DNA of 64,000 nt from Talinum fruticosum (Eukaryota > Streptophyta > Magnoliopsida > Caryophyllales > Talinaceae). Position numbers and translations under genes: made by a program. Of the stretch, positions 37,963-49,038 are shown piece by piece. Every line of letters starts with the position of its first letter. Positions within the stretch are counted from its first letter, which is position 1. The stretch is taken from NCBI GenBank assembly GCA_021018815.1, contig JAITYX010000008.1:7066001-7130000 (forward strand), given 5' to 3'. Under the pieces are notes generated by a model. That model did not search any database, was not told where the DNA came from, and saw only the letters and a program-made list of their open reading frames with translations.

Positions 37963-38421
37963 TTGAGAAAATATCGTTGGTCCATGGACATCAAGCCTTC
38001 TCAACACTCTGCCATGAAGCTCTGATGCATGCACGTACTATGCGCTACAAAGTTGTGTTCACTGATCACTCCCTATATGGTTTTTCTGATGTTGGCAGTA
38101 TACACATGAATAAAGTCCTTCAGTTTACCTTAGCTGTTGCTACTCAAGCAATTTATGTTTCTCATACAAGCAAGGAAAATACAGTGCTAAGATCAGGAAT
38201 TCCTGCTGAAAAGGTGTACGTAATACCAAATGCTGTTGACACAGCTATGTTCAAGCCTGCACCTGAACAGCTTCCCGGTGATCAAATTGTTATAGTCGTG
38301 ATAAGTAGACTGGTCTATAGAAAGGGCGCAGATTTGCTTGTTGAATTCATTCCTGAAGTTTGTCGCCTCCATCCTAATGTGAGTATATAATGAAATGTCT
38401 ACGTGTTTGGGATCCATGCCT

Positions 38422-38609
38422 TCAACGACCACATTATATGTTCCCTCCGTCGCTCTTCAACAACCACATTATATGTTCTTCAACAACCATACCTAGGGTA
38501 GCTCTAGCAAGAAGGGCACTGTCTATGGCCTTGGAAGCAAATCAGAAGCATATTATGAGAGGGTCACTGTACCTCGCCGCTCTTCAACAACCACATTATA
38601 TGTTCCCTC
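38422..38609 (+). repeat. Triplicated 26-30 bp patch at the CACTA/PIG-A junction
   Basis: Sequence around CAACAACCACATTATATGTT occurs at 38422-38446, 38451-38477 and 38579-38609, with a partial copy at 38476-38490. The third copy lies inside the transposon reading frame (RRSSTTTLYVPS), so it is the likely original and the others are copies placed at the break. Confidence 0.8.
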
Positions 38610-39198
38610 TGTGATTTCCCAAATGGAGGCCCACTTGAAGAAGTCGGAGAATGAGTTTAATATTGCCAGGGAGGAGCTCAAAGCCACTAAGGATGAACTA
38701 AGCGCAAGAATTGCAAGCCTAGAATCTTTGATGAAGGGCTCCTCCTCACTTCCCACCCCACCTTCTAGCAACTAGATTAGACATGTATGTATAGGATGAA
38801 AATTTAATAGTCAAATTTGACCACTAATAGATGAATATGTATGTTTTGGTATATTTAGACTTGTATGTATACTTTGAAATTATTACTACAAAATGCGGTT
38901 ATTAATTATTGATTTTGGTGTGTATATTTGAGATGAAACACTTTTCTGACCTAATTTCGTTATAGAAACGAAAGTTTTAAGTTAGCTACGAAATTTGTTT
39001 TGTTTATATCTGAGACGAAATAGTTTTCGTAGTTAATTTCGTTTTTTTCTGAAACAAAAATGAACTTCCGTAATTGGAATATATTGCGACGATGTATTTA
39101 GAAACAAAAATAATTCGTCACTAACTGCCTTTAACGACTGAAAAATCAAATTTAGAAACAAATTATTTTTGTTTCTAAACAGCTGTTTCCGTGTAGTG
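38422..39198 (+). mobile_element. CACTA (En/Spm) 3' end replacing PIG-A exon 4
   Basis: An open stretch at about 38498-38775 reads KKGTVYGLGSKSEAYYERV, then a coiled-coil run QMEAHLKKSENEF and KATKDELSARIASLESLM, and stops at 38773-38775. This is the C-terminal part of the Ptta/En/Spm-type plant transposon protein. After it come subterminal words (TTTAGAAACAAA, AAAAATAATTCGT) and the exact CACTA-family end TAGTG at 39194-39198, followed at once by PIG-A intron 4 sequence. The CACTA-side start is missing. The left edge is a patch of repeated sequence described separately. Confidence 0.82.
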
Positions 39199-41523
39199 TT
39201 ATTTTGATCTAAACATTTTATGAACACTTGCCAATCCAGTTTTATGTCACGTCAATCGGTAGACCTTTACATCATTTGCAGTCTGAAAGTGTGTTTTTAA
39301 GTTTAACTGACAATCCCTAGTCTAGTTCTGGCCGAGCAATAAGATTGTTCAAAGTCTTGCGTGATAATCTGATTCTTTGGGATTTCACAATTTAATCATT
39401 TATATTTATATGGTGGCAACATAAATGCCGAAAAGCTGATTATTTAAATGTTTCAGTTGCTATTTTACTTCTGCTGGACGGAGCAGTAAATACTAGGTCA
39501 TATGCATCCAAGTTTTAAGAACTGAAGCTTCTAACCTTTAAGATTGGTTGAGAGAATTTTCAAGTCCTCTTCAATCGCTGACACTGCTCCTTCGAGTCAC
39601 TAGTAGGTAAAAGCCAGAGGTTATTTATACATACAACACATGCTAGAACCTCCTGCTGCTTCTTTAAATGAAAAGAATGATGAGTTTAATGAGGCATGAT
39701 TGTCTTTTTATTCTGTTTCTTCACTGCTGAACAATAGGAAGTTTTGAGGCTTCCTTTAAGCGGGACCTTTGTGGGCAGAGTTAGTGGTAAAACATTTTTC
39801 CCTACTTTATAGTGGAGGCTTGATAAACAGCATTTTGCTCTAGGATTTCTTGTACGTACATGAAGCAGATGGAAGTTATCTGCTTAAGTGAGAGCGTATG
39901 GATTCTTCCTTAATTTTTTGTTTACTCCAAATTGTTGTCAAGACTCAAGATTCCTGTGCTAGGCTTCAATTGCCTCAGACTTGACCATGACTTAATCTCT
40001 TTTTGATGATTTTTTTGGACAGTTCTTTGACAGAAGCATTTTGTATAGCTATATTGGAAGAAGCTAGTTGTGGATTATTGACAGTCAGCACTAGGGTTGG
40101 AAGTGTCCCAGAGGTAAGTTCTGTGAACTCTCTCTCTACATACTTGCAAATCTCCTTTCTTTCCCACATTTTTTCCTACTTGACTTAATCTGTCAACCAA
40201 CTGAATTTTCTGCTCTCAGCATACATGTATTTTGGGGGAAAAAGTGAGAATAATTTAGTGAATGCACTGCCTTATAATTTTTACTTGTCAGGTTTTGCCT
40301 GATGACATGATTATACTTGCGAAACCGGATCCCAGTGATATGATACAAGCTGTTGGAAAGGCAATAAGGATGCTTCCTAACATTGACCCACAAGTTATGC
40401 ATCTTCGCGTGAGTACAGACTATTATATTAAGCTGAGATAAACCTTTTTTGTTGTTCAATTTTTCCCCGTTAGTGTTCATACCTTTCTTTTTTGCTGCTA
40501 GATGAAAAAACTGTACAGGTGGCACGATGTTGCTAAGAGAACACAGATAGTGTATGAAAGGGCTTTAAATGCTCTGATCAGAGTCTTCTTGAACGGCTTT
40601 CAAGGTAATTTATAGAGAAAGAATTTACCATGCTCCCTAGATGCATACGTACCTTGGAAAGAAGGGGGTGCGCTTCATAATGACAAAAGTAGTCTATATC
40701 ATAGTCTATTATACTATTTAATGATGATGGCTCAGTATATGGAGGTTAAAAAATCATACATAACAATTGTGCCGTTAAGTGGGTACATCTAGATTTCCCA
40801 TAACCCTTCCTCAACACATGATCAATACTGATTGGTGTGTGTTCTAGCCTATCTCATGTGATTTTGAATGGGTCATCTTTATGAAGATCTTAGCATATTA
40901 CAGATCAGTGACATATCCGTAATCTAAAGATGGAAAATTTTGCAGACATGACTCTCTCAGTTTATTTGAACTTTATACGTCCCAGAGACTTTAAAAAATA
41001 ATGAAGCATGAATATAAACTCTATTTGCACTATTCTCTGTATTCATTAATGTGCAAGATTATGTTAGATCATGGTTTATTGTTTTCTGATGGATCTGATA
41101 TTGACTGCATGTGGCACTTGGGCAGGCAAGCTTTTCTGCTTGGTTATGATCATCAACTATTTTTTCTGGTGTCTGTTAAGACTATGGCAGGTACATGCTG
41201 AGTCATTCACCTCGAAATGCATTATGTATCAACTTTGATTGCTCTTTATATTCAAAATTTCCATATCGGGTTGGGATAGGGTATTTCAAGCTGTGGTCAT
41301 ATTTTGGGTCATTCATATTTCAAGTTCTAGATAGAATCAAGCTACCTCACGTGGGTTTGGGTTATTCAAGTAAAGTAATCTATCATGGGTTAGTTTTAAC
41401 TTTTATCAGATCTAACCTCCACGCTCCCCCACCCCCCAAACAAAATGTCCATAGTCTGAAGAGGAGATCGAGGAGGTGCCGGATGTTCAGTTACCTCATC
41501 ATGAGGAAGAAGCAATAATGTAG

Positions 41524-43022
41524 AACAGCGACAACAGGAGAATATGATGACATATGATGCATACATAATCCTCCGCCAGTTTGCCCTGATCCCTATGCAA
41601 TTTTTACAGAGTACAGCGGTAATGTGTGGCTGATCATGTTTTAATGACGTCAACCTCTGCGGCAAAGTTGCTGCTGATTATTGCTGATTTGCGTTCAGGG
41701 TATATATTTTGCACTAAACATGGAGAATAGTATTTGGCTGTTTTCCTGGAATCAGCATCATTCTACAAGCCTGGATCAGTGAATCAGTGAAGTAGCTACT
41801 TGTACAGGAAGGTGGTTTTTACACAGTGAATAACTACGAATAGCCAGTGGTTTGTTCAACAAACCAAATACAATTTTTCCCAAGTTTTAGCTTGATGCGA
41901 ACTAGTGTTTGGATTAGAGGTTAATATTCGAGTAGTGTTTTTGAAAGGCTATCTTTGTTTGAAGATAGCCTTGGAGCATTTGTCTAGTATTGCGCCCTTA
42001 CTCTTTTTTGAATAATCGATCTCCTTTCATATTTGATCTGTCAATTCAGTTGCCAACCTCATCAAATGATGGTCAACTCGGCCTCCATTTGTTGAATCTG
42101 TTTGAGCAACTAACTAACAACTATATGTAACATTTATCTGATCTGTTAACAACTGTTGTCTAGTTAGCTTATTTTGTCGAGGGCATCGAATTCATGGGTT
42201 TGAACTTGAGATTTTTCCGTCCTTTGATCCTGGTTCCAAATGTTATTGTGTATCGTTAATATTTCCCGCTCAATGTTAATAGAATGCACCTTTAGAAACA
42301 AGGAAGATTTACTTAATGAATCGACTATTAATGTTAATAATACGCACAATCAAAGTTAATGCAAAACATAGTTAAGATCATGAAGAAAAACTAAAAGCCA
42401 TGACTAATTGCTGAGATATACCCGGTAATTAATCGATTAACTTAATTGTGTACGTGTAATTATTAATTTGAGTGTTACTAATAATTAATTCAAAAATTAT
42501 AGAATCATATCATATTACAAAACGTCTAATTGCTAATGTACAAATCATATAGGTCCCCGGAGGTAGTTTTTCTTTGCCGAAACCCCTCTCCCTCACCTAT
42601 CACGCCTGCCATTGACGCAGTCGCAGAGCTATTTGATGTTAAGGGTGACTCGGGACACTCTTGGCAAAAAAAAAATTGTTAAAATTTATATTTAAAGATC
42701 CTAAAAATTCATAAAATTATTAGAGGGGATATCCATAAAAAATAATATGACATATAAAATTAAAGACTATAAAAAAGACATGCAAAAATATATTTGCTAC
42801 CTCCGTCACTACATTAACATACACTGTGTTCCAATTCTTATGAATCCAGAAGAGCCATGACTTCCATGAGCGAAAATAAACCTCCTGCAAAATAATTTTA
42901 TTTTATTTTTGGTTTTCTTTGTGCTAATTATTGTGGTGGTTGGATGGAGAGGGACAATAACTTTTAACATTAAACTTTATAAATTTTCAACAAAAAAAAA
43001 GAATAATCAAAGAGAAAAAGCT
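41524..43022 (+). repeat. PIG-A 3' flank of copy 2, with the EC1 gene deleted
   Basis: Matches 17054-17918 and then, at AAACATA (42364-42370), jumps to the equivalent of 18728, so the 816 bp holding the EC1 gene in copy 1 are absent. Homology to 18728-18925 runs to about 42555, is interrupted by about 290 unrelated bases, and resumes from about 42845 to 43022 (equivalent to 19015-19340). No intact gene. Confidence 0.85.
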
Positions 43023-43129
43023 CTATGTATTTATTGGTTCGGATCATTTATTTTGCCAAAAACATCCATTTGGTTGGTCCTATTTTAATGTGGAATTTAT
43101 AATTTTCAAAATTCTAAGTACTTTTCGGA

Positions 43130-45045
43130 TATTTGATTTATTTATAAATTTCTTGAAAACACAAGAAAAAAATTGTTGACCAATTTGAGGGTAGTTTTTC
43201 AATAAAATTATTTTCTATCCTACCAAATAATAAAGAACTACGAGTTGAAAATTATTTTTCTCAAAACTACAATATTTTTCATAAAAAATCATTTTCTCAA
43301 AAAATCATTTTATCCCAACCAAACAGACTCTAAGAAAAACTCAGTAGCAGTTTTTATTTGTTTTGAAAAGTTTAGTGAAAAATTTTATTAGACTCCCTGG
43401 CCTATTATGCTTATATTTGGGATGTCATCAGCAAAATTATTGCCACTAAGGTTAAGGTTTTGGAGATTAAAGGAGAGTTTGTTTATGTCATTTTCTAAAT
43501 TGCCCAACAACAAGTTTCGGGAGATAAGTCTTGTTTTATCATGAGATGATCACAAATGGAAGGCGGGAGTTATATGTCCCCATTGATGCTCAACTGAGTT
43601 TCTCAAGGGGCGTGGGGAAGTAATAGGCCTCGTATAAGATCTGTCTTACCAAAAAATTGTTGTAAAATAAAAATTTTTATTATAACAATTTTAAATACAT
43701 AAAGGGTGATCGAACATTCATTTATAAAAGTTACTTTTCATGAATGATTAGTCATCCTATAATTAAAAAGTCACTCTATAGTATAAGTTATTACTATGAG
43801 ATAGGAAACTTTTCCGATGATTTTAAAAAATTACTCCACACATTTTATTACCTATTACTATGGGTTTTATTCTGGTTTTACTGTGCCTTGTAGATCGAGT
43901 AGAAAGTGCAAAATTTTAAATGTTTCCAGCAGATATACTCCCAAGAGAAAGAAAGAGAGATTAAAATCCGCTTATTTTCTTATTCGTCTAACCATTTGTT
44001 CGAGAGACGAACTTTATTTTAAAATTTTTTAAAAGATTTAAAGATATTTTGACTTTACAAATATGTTATGTGGATATCAAAAATGTGGGGACAAATCATT
44101 AAATGTGATGTCGACGTCTGATTAAATTTTGAGGATTGATTTTCAAACTTTAAAGTGATTGGATTTTTTTTTTTTTTTGGTGAGATTAGTGACAAAAGAT
44201 AATGTTCTGACACCGTGGGTTATCTTATGGGACAGCAAAGGAAATTATTTTATTTTTTGTGCTCTCCCCTTCGAGATTTATGACATTAGTTACCTTAACC
44301 TCGTATTTTTCAGATTTTATTTTACCACCTTTGAAAATGGAGTTATATTATGTTTATGTAACTCCGGTATTGAAGTGTCAAATGTCTTCTTCAAGAAATG
44401 AGTTGTTTGAATAACGAGATAATTGTTTGTGTATCCGATAGTTATTTAGATAATTGATAGTCTGTTAGCGAGATAGATGTTTAATTGAGCAGATTGAATA
44501 AATGTATTTGGTAAATTTAATTATTGAGTTAGATAATTTACCAAATATAAATTAATGAATGAATACTTTTGTCAAAAAAATGAAACGTTACTTTTAAACA
44601 TGAAAAACTAATATTTTTAGCTTTTCGAAACATTACTTGAAATACTATAAATTATTGCAAATGCTCTTAAAACACTAGTTTAACTAACATTAATATTTGA
44701 TTGATTAGTATTTTAATTTGGTCAAAACGCTTAAAACTACGGCAAAGACTTTTGCCGAACAAGATCAAAGTGACCGATAATCCCTTATAAAAAGTTACAA
44801 CATAGAATTTTGCTTTTGCAGGCTAAGGTGCTGGCTAATAAATAACATTCACTCTTCTGATATTCGTATCTCTATTTCCTTCGATCTTGCCTTTGATGCT
44901 GGGGAACCGAAGTTGAAGATCTATCCATGGTGATCCTAATTAACAAAAAAAAAAAAAAGAAGATAATTTAGATAAACAATTTTCCCAACATATTTCCTTC
45001 AATTATGCTCCCTAATTCAACTGAAATTGTATAATTTGAAAAAAT
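43130..45045 (+). repeat. Duplicated block X' (right copy)
   Basis: Right-hand copy of block X, matched from 43130 to about 44330 and, after about 660 extra bases, from 44995 to 45045. Its LRR fragment (minus strand, 43408-43530) reads ISRNLLLGNLENDINKLSFN, then LQNLNLSGNNFADDIPNIS, a little longer than in X. The interrupting 660 bases have no recognised content. Confidence 0.78.
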
Positions 45046-45088
45046 TGCCTTGAAATTGATATAACAACCGTGGAATTTAGGTCAATGT

Positions 45089-45172
45089 AGAGAGAGAGAG
45101 AGAGAGACAGAGAGAGAGAGGAGGAGGTTTCTTTTAATGTCCACATTTTAGAGAGAGAGAGAGAGAGAGAGA
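45089..45172 (+). repeat. GA microsatellites
   Basis: Two GAGA runs (45089-45121 and 45151-45172) separated by a short unique stretch. Confidence 0.9.
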
Positions 45173-46076
45173 AGAGAGGGTTTGCATGCATATAATACAC
45201 CTTTATGGCAATACATTGAATATTTCTCTTGTTTTTATCTTAAACGGAATGGGTGGTACTTTAATACGTCATCACTAGTCAAGGGGTCAAAGTAAACTCG
45301 AAAAATACAAAATTAAATTAATTAATGTCATAATCCTCAATGGGGAAGGGTGCAAAAAAAATGTCTTGTATATACACGCAAAATATTGCACTTAGAAGCA
45401 ACAATGGATCAATGAGGATAAATGTCTTGCGATAAGACACTTTTTCAAAAACCGTCTTGTCTTAGCTTAATCTAAAATGTCTCCTTTTGGGCGGAATTTT
45501 TGGTACAAAAATATTAAAAATCTGTCAGGAAAACGGAAAATGATTCTCGGCGGAAACCAAACATCATATTGAATTTGGCTCGTTGGAACTTTTACAACGT
45601 TGGAACCATTCCAAATGGACTTTTCCCTGACTTTTGTATTGAAGCTCATTTTCCGAAAAATTCAAATAGAAATAACTTTTAATTTCCTCAAAAATTCTAT
45701 CAAACCTAACATTTTTTTGTACGGAAGTCGTATTTCGGTTGATAACCCTAATCGCTAATCATAATCGCTGCCTAACTCTACTAATGGTTGATAACCGCTA
45801 ATCACTAATCGTAACCGTTCATAAACGTAATTAACCCCTAATTGTTAATTGTAACCAATGGTAACCATTAACCGTTATAAATGGTGAAACGAGCATGTCC
45901 GTAAAGAGATTGTAGCTTTGACGGTTGTGTGCATGCTAGTCTAAGTTTAACGTTTTGTGAATGTCTATTCATTTAACATGCTACTCTCTATGTCCACTAT
46001 GATGGGAGCTCAAATATGAACGTCTATCCATGCTCTAATCTATCTCTGTCCTCCTAGCTATGAGCATCAACTCTTA

Positions 46077-46082
<6 letters not shown>
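45173..46082. other. Intergenic, TAATCG/TAACCG-rich stretch
   Basis: At 45730-45890 many short TAATCG, TAACCG and GTTAAT words resemble the runs within the LTR-like elements at about 28485-28530, so this is probably a small piece of that family. No gene. Confidence 0.4.

Positions 46083-46128
<46 letters not shown>
46083..46128 (+). repeat. AT/GT compound microsatellite
   Basis: About 17 AT units followed by GT units, directly upstream of the candidate peptide gene; likely length-polymorphic. Confidence 0.95.
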
Positions 46129-46201
46129 CTATAAACCTAACAAGGTAAGCTAGAGACTGCTGTACTAGGAGGCGTTCTTCTTCAGTTTTGAAATAAAGAT
46201 C

Positions 46202-46348
46202 ATGCAATCACCTTCGATTTTCACATTTTTTATGCCTCTCTTCAGCACTTTCGTAAGAGCAAACTTGCAGGCTCAAGATCCTCCAACTTCGTCCCTAGAA
46301 AACCTGGACCTTGGGAGAGAACCACATTGCCATTGCCGTCACGCATGA
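46202..46348 (+). CDS. Candidate short secreted peptide
   Basis: A 48-residue frame starting at ATG 46202. A hydrophobic N-terminus (SIFTFFMPLFSTFVRA) looks like a signal peptide, followed by a short polar tail with LENLDLGREPHCHCRHA. A TATAAA sits at 46130-46135, about 70 bases upstream of the ATG. The tail has only two cysteines and matches no family I know. It could be a real small peptide gene, the first exon of a longer one, or chance. No similar sequence was found elsewhere in the window. Confidence 0.3.
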   Translation: MQSPSIFTFFMPLFSTFVRANLQAQDPPTSSLENLDLGREPHCHCRHA

Positions 46349-49038
46349 CCATATATAATAATATCAACTCTTATATTTCTTGATCATGCTTTTAAATTGT
46401 GTTGAATAGATGAATAATTTATCTAATGATACTTCTAAATTACCATATAGTTATTAGAAAAATCAATATAGCGACAACGCACGGATCTTAGCTAGTAGTA
46501 GAATAAAAATAAGCTGTTGAGAATGAAACAACCCAAGAAATAAATATATAGGGCTTTAAATGGAAATGCAAATAGACATATATAATCTAGAAAATACACA
46601 CACTCTACAAATGCATGTTGTTGTCTTGCCCAAAATTAGTATCAAGAAAATCTTATATTCATAAACAATTATGTATTTGAAACATAACTAATGATATAGG
46701 AGTACATTATATCTATTTGCTTTTATGAGATAATTTCATGAACTTTTCGTGTGTCGATGTCTATGCTAGATTTTGTTGTTTCCTTTCTATTTTTTGTACC
46801 AGTTTGTCTATCTTGGTGGCTAGTGAGTTTTGATATATTTAGTTCAATCCTTTGTCCTTAGTGGACTATTACTAATCGAAAAAAAGTGTGACAAATTGTC
46901 CAAATGTGAATTTTTTTTTGGCATGCCAATTTTTATGGCACAGTTTCAATTTTTTTCCTCTTATGTTTAATCTGTTTTGGAAGACGATATACCCCAATAT
47001 GAACTCGGTTTGGAATAGAGGGAGTATTAAGCATGAAATTTTCAATGGCTAGTGATTCGGATATTTTCCGAACAGCTCCATCTCACTCATCATGTCACTA
47101 GCCGTTGGGCCCAATCGGTTAGACCATGGAGGTATCAGCCTAAACCCCTCTCAATGGGTCAGGTAAAGCCCAAAAGTCCATTAGGGTTAGGGTTTCCTCC
47201 TAAATCATGGTAAATTACTATCTTACCCCAATCAAAATCATTTATAAATACTCGCCAACCTCCACCCTCATAAGACATGCTCACATGCTCATAAGTTCAC
47301 ATCACCAACTCCTAACACTTTCCTCTCCTGGAAAATCTCCCAAATTTCAAAAGGCCTTACTTCGGTAAGCAAATCCCTAGAAATTCCCTTCGCATACATC
47401 GAGGAAGATTTCCTCGATTCATTCAATCAATTCGGGGCGTTCCTTTGGATCCACCCCGAGGCTTCGCCTTTTGCGGGATTAGCAGACGCCACGTGGAATC
47501 CATCCGATCACGTTACGCCCCGCAACCGGAACAAGTAAATCCTTTCTCCCTTCAAATCATCATCCACATCATCATACAAGTTTTTCTCCCAAAAAAGGGA
47601 ATATTAGGCATCGCAGATTATTTCTAGGTTCAGAATATATAAAGTTGTTGAATATTCGAATACAAACAATATTTTAATCAGATTAAGCGTATCAGCAAAA
47701 TATATAATGTGCATAATTTATAATTATAAAAAGTCAAATGTTTTTCTATAATTTATGAGTGATAACGACCTTTTTTATTATTCGAGATATTATATTTTTG
47801 TGGTTGAAAAAAAGAAGAAACCCCGTAGTTTACAAAATACCAAACGTGTTTCATTCTTTGGTTGGACCACTTGTTTTACACTTCTTGTTTTATACAATTT
47901 ATGAGCGATAATAACCTTTGATTATATGGGTATGATATTATATTTTTATGGTTAGAAGAAAGAAGCAAACCCCATTGGGAAGGCAGATGAGCATGAGCCC
48001 CCATGTTCATGGAGAGTGAAGAGAAGCTGATGAAGGCTAGGAAGGCCTTTGCCCTCGCGAGCCATTATCCAACATGACGGATACAACACTTTTAAAGCAA
48101 CCACTCGTCGAACACCTCTAGGCATGATCTTACTTGCTCTGCTAATGGGACTGAAGAGAATAATCTGAAGACCCCCCAAGAAGTGTGAAGGGTCTGGCTA
48201 TTGATCCTCCATGGCTAACGTCACTAAGAAACCACATAACGTATTTGGGGGAAACATAACCATGAATCGTGGAGTGGATAACGAGTAAAGTCAAGAGACA
48301 GAAGAGATACCTGTCAATGCTGAAGCTCTGTAATTGGAAAGTGATATGTTAAATGATCAGACAAGATTTATGCACAGACACTGTAGCTGTAAATTCATCC
48401 ATTACTCTAAAAAATTATAAAAATAAATGAGAAGACCTCATATTTCACATCCACAGACAGTGTAACTGCAATAACGAAACGAAAACAATTAGATAGTCTT
48501 CTGGTATCACGGTAAAATTCAAAGTGTGCAATACTCATTCATGCATGGATTGCCTTCCTGCTATTCTCCTCGACTACAGATATGCCTCCCACTCCCAAGA
48601 AGAGGGCCAAAGTCAGCATAATTTCCATCACTTGGTCGTTTATTAGAACCTTACAAAGCATTGCATCCAACCACCTGCAAAACTTCCTTGTCAGACTCTC
48701 TGTCACTAGCTCGAGGCGCACTACGCCAAAGTTATGGACACATATTTTAACATAGAAAACCCAAAAATGGAAAAAAAAAAAAAAAAAACAGGTTTGGTGG
48801 GTTTATATTGGAAATTTAGAATCCATTTCCTTTGGGCAAAACAAATTCTACTGTTCTACTACTTCCCTCAAAAATAATTATATGTAAATCAAAGAAGAAA
48901 AGAAGGTGAAAAGAATTCCTGTACAAATTATTGGGTAATGGATGGGTACACGAAAACCCGACCCAAAATGTTTAGCAAAAGGTTTGGCCACCTGAAACAT
49001 GAACTATACATATATATATATATATAGTTCATCCTTAA
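46349..49038. other. Intergenic; LTR-like leader and unexplained minus-strand frames
   Basis: At 47020-47640 GC-richer sequence with TATAAATACTCGCC at about 47243 and CCACCCTCATAAGAC resembles the promoter and leader part of a Ty3 LTR. On the minus strand, frames at 47952-48179 (PRGVRRVVALKVLYPSCWIM) and 48539-48721 (LCKVLINDQVMEIMLTLALF) have protein-like composition but I do not recognise them. They may be pieces of one broken gene. A poly-A run lies at 48770-48788. Confidence 0.35.

Larger units (their letters stand above)
37963..41523 (+). pseudogene. PIG-A copy 2, rearranged and broken
   Basis: Seen: homology to copy 1 starts abruptly inside exon 3 ([20 protein letters not shown]) and continues through exon 3 (to 38378), exon 5 (40023-40113), exon 6 (40292-40408), exon 7 (40502-40604), exon 8 (about 41107-41190) and exon 9 (41455-41523), introns included. 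Missing: the start, exon 2, the 5' part of exon 3, and all of exon 4 (the IIGGDGPK exon), which is replaced by a CACTA fragment at 38422-39198. Exon 7 lacks one A after GCTTTAAA and shifts frame. The exon 8 acceptor AG and first bases are deleted. Several conserved residues are changed (GYK to RYK, VGGVPE to VGSVPE). The donor after exon 5 keeps the canonical GTAAGT that copy 1 lost. It cannot encode the enzyme. Confidence 0.92.

Noticed and set aside
38422..38609. Short direct repeats considered as a CRISPR-like array
   Set aside because: Three irregularly spaced copies in a plant gene remnant; one lies in a transposon reading frame.
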